Source of the DNA: Paraburkholderia unamae
Lineage (GTDB): Bacteria; Pseudomonadota; Gammaproteobacteria; Burkholderiales; Burkholderiaceae
Length of the DNA: 64,000 bases
Assembly (NCBI RefSeq): GCF_003268775.1
Contig: NZ_QLSU01000013.1
Span: 62,001 to 126,000, forward strand
Direction: 5' to 3'
The notes beneath the pieces were generated by a model that ran no database searches, was not told where the DNA came from, and saw only the letters and a program-made list of their open reading frames with translations. This document shows, one piece after another, positions 60,984 through 64,000 of this stretch. Each line of letters begins with the position of its first letter. Positions within the stretch are counted from its first letter, which is position 1. A program made the translations under genes and the position numbers.

Positions 60984-62966
60984 TCACTTCTCGCGCAGCA
61001 GACGCCCCGCGTTCGCGATCACGACGAATGTGCCCACGTTGTGCAGCACGGCGCTCGCCACGGCGCTGAGCACACCCAGCGCCGCAAGCGTGATGACCGC
61101 CACGGTCCAGGCGAGACCGATCGCGGCGTTCGTCGTGGCGATGCGCCGGCAGCGCCGCCCAAGGCGCACGCTGTCCGGCACGCGGCGCAGGTCGTCGGCG
61201 AGCAGCACGATATCGGCCGAGGCCACGGCGATGTCGATGCCGCGCTCGCCCATCGCCACGCTCGTCGAGCCCGCCTTGATCGCGAGCACGTCGTTGAGGC
61301 CGTCGCCGACCACGAGCGGATGATGTCCCGCCTCGATCTCGCGCAGCACGTAGTCGAGCTTGTCGTGCGGCAGCGCATGCGCCACCACCGTGTCGATGCC
61401 GACCTCGGCGGCCACGCGCCGCGCCACGCGCTCGCGGTCGCCTGTGAGCAGCGTCGCGCGTTCGATGCCGAGGGCGCGCAGTGCATCGAGCGCTTCGCGG
61501 GCCTCCGCGCGCACCGTGTCGGCAAAGCCGAACCATGCGAGCAGGCGGCCGTTGAGCGCAAGGCCCACGCATGGGCCGTCCAGCTCCGCAGGCATGGGCG
61601 GCAGCATGCTCACGTACTGTTCGAGCAGATCGAAGCGGCCCAGCACGGCCTCGCCCTCGGGCATGGGCGCAAGCACGCCGAGGCCGCGCAGTTCCCGCGC
61701 GTGCGTGGGTGGTTCGCTTTTCGGTTCGCTGTGTTGCCCGCCCGGCGACAAATCGGCCACTGCATGACGTTCGAGCGCGCGGCACACCGGGTGGGCGCTC
61801 ACTTGCGCGAGCCGCGCAGCCAGCGCGAGGGCCTCGCCCTCCCCCACGCCCGGCTGCAACGCCACCTTCGTCACGCGCAATTCGCCATGCGTGAGCGTGC
61901 CCGTCTTGTCGATGACGAGCGTATCGATCTCGGCAAGTGTGTCGAGAAACACGGCATTCCTGAATAAAATGCCGCGCCGCGCACCCGCCGCGATGCCCGC
62001 AATCGCCGTGGAGGGCGCGGCCAGCACCAGCGCGCACGGACATGCCGCGACGATCACGGCGAGCATGGCCGAAGCGTTCGCGCTCACGAACCACACGATC
62101 GCGGCGATCAGCAGCACGAGCGCGAGATACGCGTCCATGTAGCGCTCCAGCGCCTGCGTAATGGGCGGCTTGGCGGCCTCGGCGCGCTGCATCAGTTCGA
62201 CCACCTTGCCGAGCGTCGAGGCCTCGCCGACCTCGGTGATCTCCACGCGCAGCGGGCCGTCCAGATTCATCGCGCCGCCGAACACGCGCGCGCCCTCGCC
62301 CGCGTCCTGCGGCAACGATTCGCCCGTGATCGCGCTATTGTCGATGGCCGAGCGTCCGTGCCGCACCACGCCGTCCGCTGGCACGCGCGCGCCGGGCAGC
62401 ACATCCACCACGTCGCCCGCGCGCAGCGCTTCGTAGGGCACGGTTTCGATCGCGCCCGCCGCACTCACGCGCCGCACCTCGCCGGTAGTCAGGCGGCCCA
62501 GCGCGCGAATGGCTTCCTGCGAGCCGAGCACGCTGCGCTCTTCGAGTGCGTGACCGAAAGTCATGACGATGGGCAGGAGCGCGGCGGTCGTCATGTCGCC
62601 CACGGCCCACGCGCCGAGCATGGCGAGCGCGATCAGGCGGTCGGTCACGCCGTGCAGGCTCGGCGTCTTGAGGCTGCGCCACGCACCCGCGAACACCGGC
62701 GGCGCGACCACGAGCGAGGCCGCCGCCGCGAGCAGTTGCGCGAGCGTGGCGTTGCCGGACGCCATGTGCGGCCACGCAAGCGAGAGCAGCAGCAAGCCGC
62801 CCGCGAGAAGCGCCAGCAGCGTGTCGCGCGTGATCGCGCGGCGCTCCGCGTCCGACATGGCGAGCGCCGCGCCCGGCTGTGACGCAGGGCGCTCATGCGT
62901 GTGAGCGGGTTCGCGCACGAGGCCGGGCGCGTCCTCTCTCGCCGGTGTTTCGAGTGGCGTCGTCAT
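60984..62966 (-). CDS. P1B-type heavy-metal ATPase without an N-terminal metal-binding domain
   Basis: A 660-residue P1B ATPase. It has two early helix pairs, AITGESLP in the actuator domain, the membrane CPC (ACPCALVLA), DKTGTLTHGE with the phosphorylated Asp, SAHPVCRAL and the GDGLNDVLAIKAG hinge. No HMA or GMxCxxC domain precedes the helices; the N terminus is a 40-residue polar stretch with a few His. CPC points to Cu/Ag or Zn/Cd/Co transport. Its ATG overlaps the SPFH gene stop (ATGA), so the two are made together. Confidence 0.93.
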   Translation of the reverse strand: MTTPLETPAREDAPGLVREPAHTHERPASQPGAALAMSDAERRAITRDTLLALLAGGLLLLSLAWPHMASGNATLAQLLAAAASLVVAPPVFAGAWRSLKTPSLHGVTDRLIALAMLGAWAVGDMTTAALLPIVMTFGHALEERSVLGSQEAIRALGRLTTGEVRRVSAAGAIETVPYEALRAGDVVDVLPGARVPADGVVRHGRSAIDNSAITGESLPQDAGEGARVFGGAMNLDGPLRVEITEVGEASTLGKVVELMQRAEAAKPPITQALERYMDAYLALVLLIAAIVWFVSANASAMLAVIVAACPCALVLAAPSTAIAGIAAGARRGILFRNAVFLDTLAEIDTLVIDKTGTLTHGELRVTKVALQPGVGEGEALALAARLAQVSAHPVCRALERHAVADLSPGGQHSEPKSEPPTHARELRGLGVLAPMPEGEAVLGRFDLLEQYVSMLPPMPAELDGPCVGLALNGRLLAWFGFADTVRAEAREALDALRALGIERATLLTGDRERVARRVAAEVGIDTVVAHALPHDKLDYVLREIEAGHHPLVVGDGLNDVLAIKAGSTSVAMGERGIDIAVASADIVLLADDLRRVPDSVRLGRRCRRIATTNAAIGLAWTVAVITLAALGVLSAVASAVLHNVGTFVVIANAGRLLREK

Positions 62967-63997
62967 GGCGCGCGCCCCGGCAATACGAGGCTCGACGCGT
63001 CGTTCGGATCGAGCGTCGTCACGCGCGCCGCGCGGGCGAGCACCGCCTGCACACGGTCGCGATACGCGCGCGCGAGCAGGCCGGGGTCGTGGTTCGCGCC
63101 GAGCGCCGCTTCGAGCTGCACGATCGTGGATGTCTCGGACTGCGCCGTCGCCACCCGCTCGGCCGCGTTGGCTTCGGCATCCTGCACGATGCGATCGGCG
63201 CTTTGCTGCGCGTGCTGGCGCGTTTTCTCGGCGAGGGTGCGCGCCTGCGCCACGTCGCGCTCGGCGTTCTGTAGCGAGGTGAGTACCGCGTTGAAAGCAT
63301 CGACGGCCGAAGCGGGAAACGATGTCTCCAGGTCCACGCGCGCGACTTCGATGCCGAGGCTCGCATGCGCGGCGGCAAGCGCATCGAGATGCCGCTGGAT
63401 CGCGCTCGCGAGATCGCCGCGCAATTGCTCGCGGCGCGCGGCCATCTGCTGGTCGGCGGCCACGAGTTCCGGGCGCGCGACGAGGATCGAATCGAGGTCG
63501 CGCCGCGAGGCCGTCTCCACGACCGCCGCCGAGACGACACGCTCGATCGCGGCGTCCAGATGTTCGAGCTGCAACGCGTACGCATAGGGGTCGCTCACGC
63601 GGTAGAACAGCGTCGCGCTCAACTGCACGACGCCGTTGTCTCCCGTGAGCACATAGCCGGAGCCCGCCAGCGCGTCGCTCGCTTCGCTCAGTTGCGTGCC
63701 CGCTTGCGGGTCGCGTGCGAGCGAAACGATGCGCCGTTCGAGCACGCGCTCGCTGCCCGGCACGAGCTGCACGGTTTCGAACGGCCGAGGCCACGCCACG
63801 AGCAGACCCGCGCCCTGGCTGCGCACGTAGGCGCCAAAGCGCATCACGACGGCGCTGCTGTCCGCCGGAATGCGGCGCACGTTCGAAGTGGCCCACGCGA
63901 GCGCGGCGAGCACCGCCAGCACCGCGACGAACCAGAACGACAGCCGCACCGCCTGCGCGCCGGGGCCGAGCACAGGGAACGCTTCGCGCGTGCTCAT
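62963..63997 (-). CDS. SPFH/band-7 membrane protein (HflK-like) coupled to a P1B ATPase
   Basis: A 344-residue protein with a membrane helix (about 18-38), an SPFH domain (about 42-215: SSAVVMRFGAYVRSQGAGLLVAWPRPFETVQLV) and a long Ala/Glu-rich coiled coil (about 215-310). It resembles HflK/HflC-type SPFH proteins but ends differently. Four bases overlap the ATPase gene. The ATG at 63997 is three bases from the window edge, so further operon genes probably lie beyond. Confidence 0.85.
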   Translation of the reverse strand: MSTREAFPVLGPGAQAVRLSFWFVAVLAVLAALAWATSNVRRIPADSSAVVMRFGAYVRSQGAGLLVAWPRPFETVQLVPGSERVLERRIVSLARDPQAGTQLSEASDALAGSGYVLTGDNGVVQLSATLFYRVSDPYAYALQLEHLDAAIERVVSAAVVETASRRDLDSILVARPELVAADQQMAARREQLRGDLASAIQRHLDALAAAHASLGIEVARVDLETSFPASAVDAFNAVLTSLQNAERDVAQARTLAEKTRQHAQQSADRIVQDAEANAAERVATAQSETSTIVQLEAALGANHDPGLLARAYRDRVQAVLARAARVTTLDPNDASSLVLPGRAP

Positions 63998-64000
63998 CGC

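Overview
The window is GC-rich DNA of a free-living, probably plant-associated beta-proteobacterium of the Burkholderiaceae. Paraburkholderia is my best guess. The grounds are the protein families, the acdS/acdR pair, a PenA/PenR-type beta-lactamase locus and several LysR-plus-catabolic-operon units. It reads as ordinary chromosome or chromid. I see no rRNA, CRISPR array, intact phage or intact insertion sequence. There are two tRNA genes, and beside one of them lies a decayed integrase.

Layout. 1-8.4 kb is an envelope block: the pqiABC lipid-transport operon, a stand-alone receiver protein, a duplicated-domain secreted protein, a SYLF lipoprotein, a glycine-zipper protein and a CSS-EAL c-di-GMP phosphodiesterase. 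Three promoters here share one palindromic motif. 8.4-10.7 kb is a DUF3649/PepSY/DUF3325 iron-uptake operon without its receptor. 10.9-14.1 kb is an SDR and two alpha/beta-hydrolases facing a CGNR regulator across two matched 31-bp palindromes. 14.2-15.5 kb is an unusual DUF4157 (eCIS-core) protein with a second HExxH motif. 15.6-18.3 kb holds a glutathione transferase and acdS/acdR. 18.4-30.7 kb runs from tRNA-Ala to tRNA-Leu and holds two giant convergent DUF4214 surface or secreted proteins, a Ser/Gly-rich protein and the integrase remnant.

30.8-44.4 kb is metabolic and defensive: a TonB-receptor remnant, LysR/aldehyde dehydrogenase, a chemoreceptor, class A beta-lactamase with its LysR regulator, a CMD-family protein, DUF523, fadH/MarR, two ABM monooxygenases, a LysR and an M48 lipoprotein protease. 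44.9-49.8 kb has a PRC-barrel protein, an HpaI aldolase and an IclR regulator facing an MHS transporter plus type II dehydroquinase, then a Fur-family regulator. 50.0-54.3 kb is a surface-glycan group. 54.4-61.0 kb is a benzoylformate/benzaldehyde operon with a divergent LysR. 61.0-64 kb is a P1B ATPase overlapping an SPFH protein, cut close by the window end.

The most interesting cross-links are regulatory. Both giant surface-protein genes and the glycosyltransferase operon carry a TGTGA-N6-TCACA-like (CRP/Clp-type) site upstream. That suggests co-control of adhesin and glycan, perhaps by a c-di-GMP-responsive CRP-family protein. Independently, an ATCGGAC-N4-GTCCGAT-like motif links pqiABC, the SYLF gene and the glycine-zipper/EAL promoter region.
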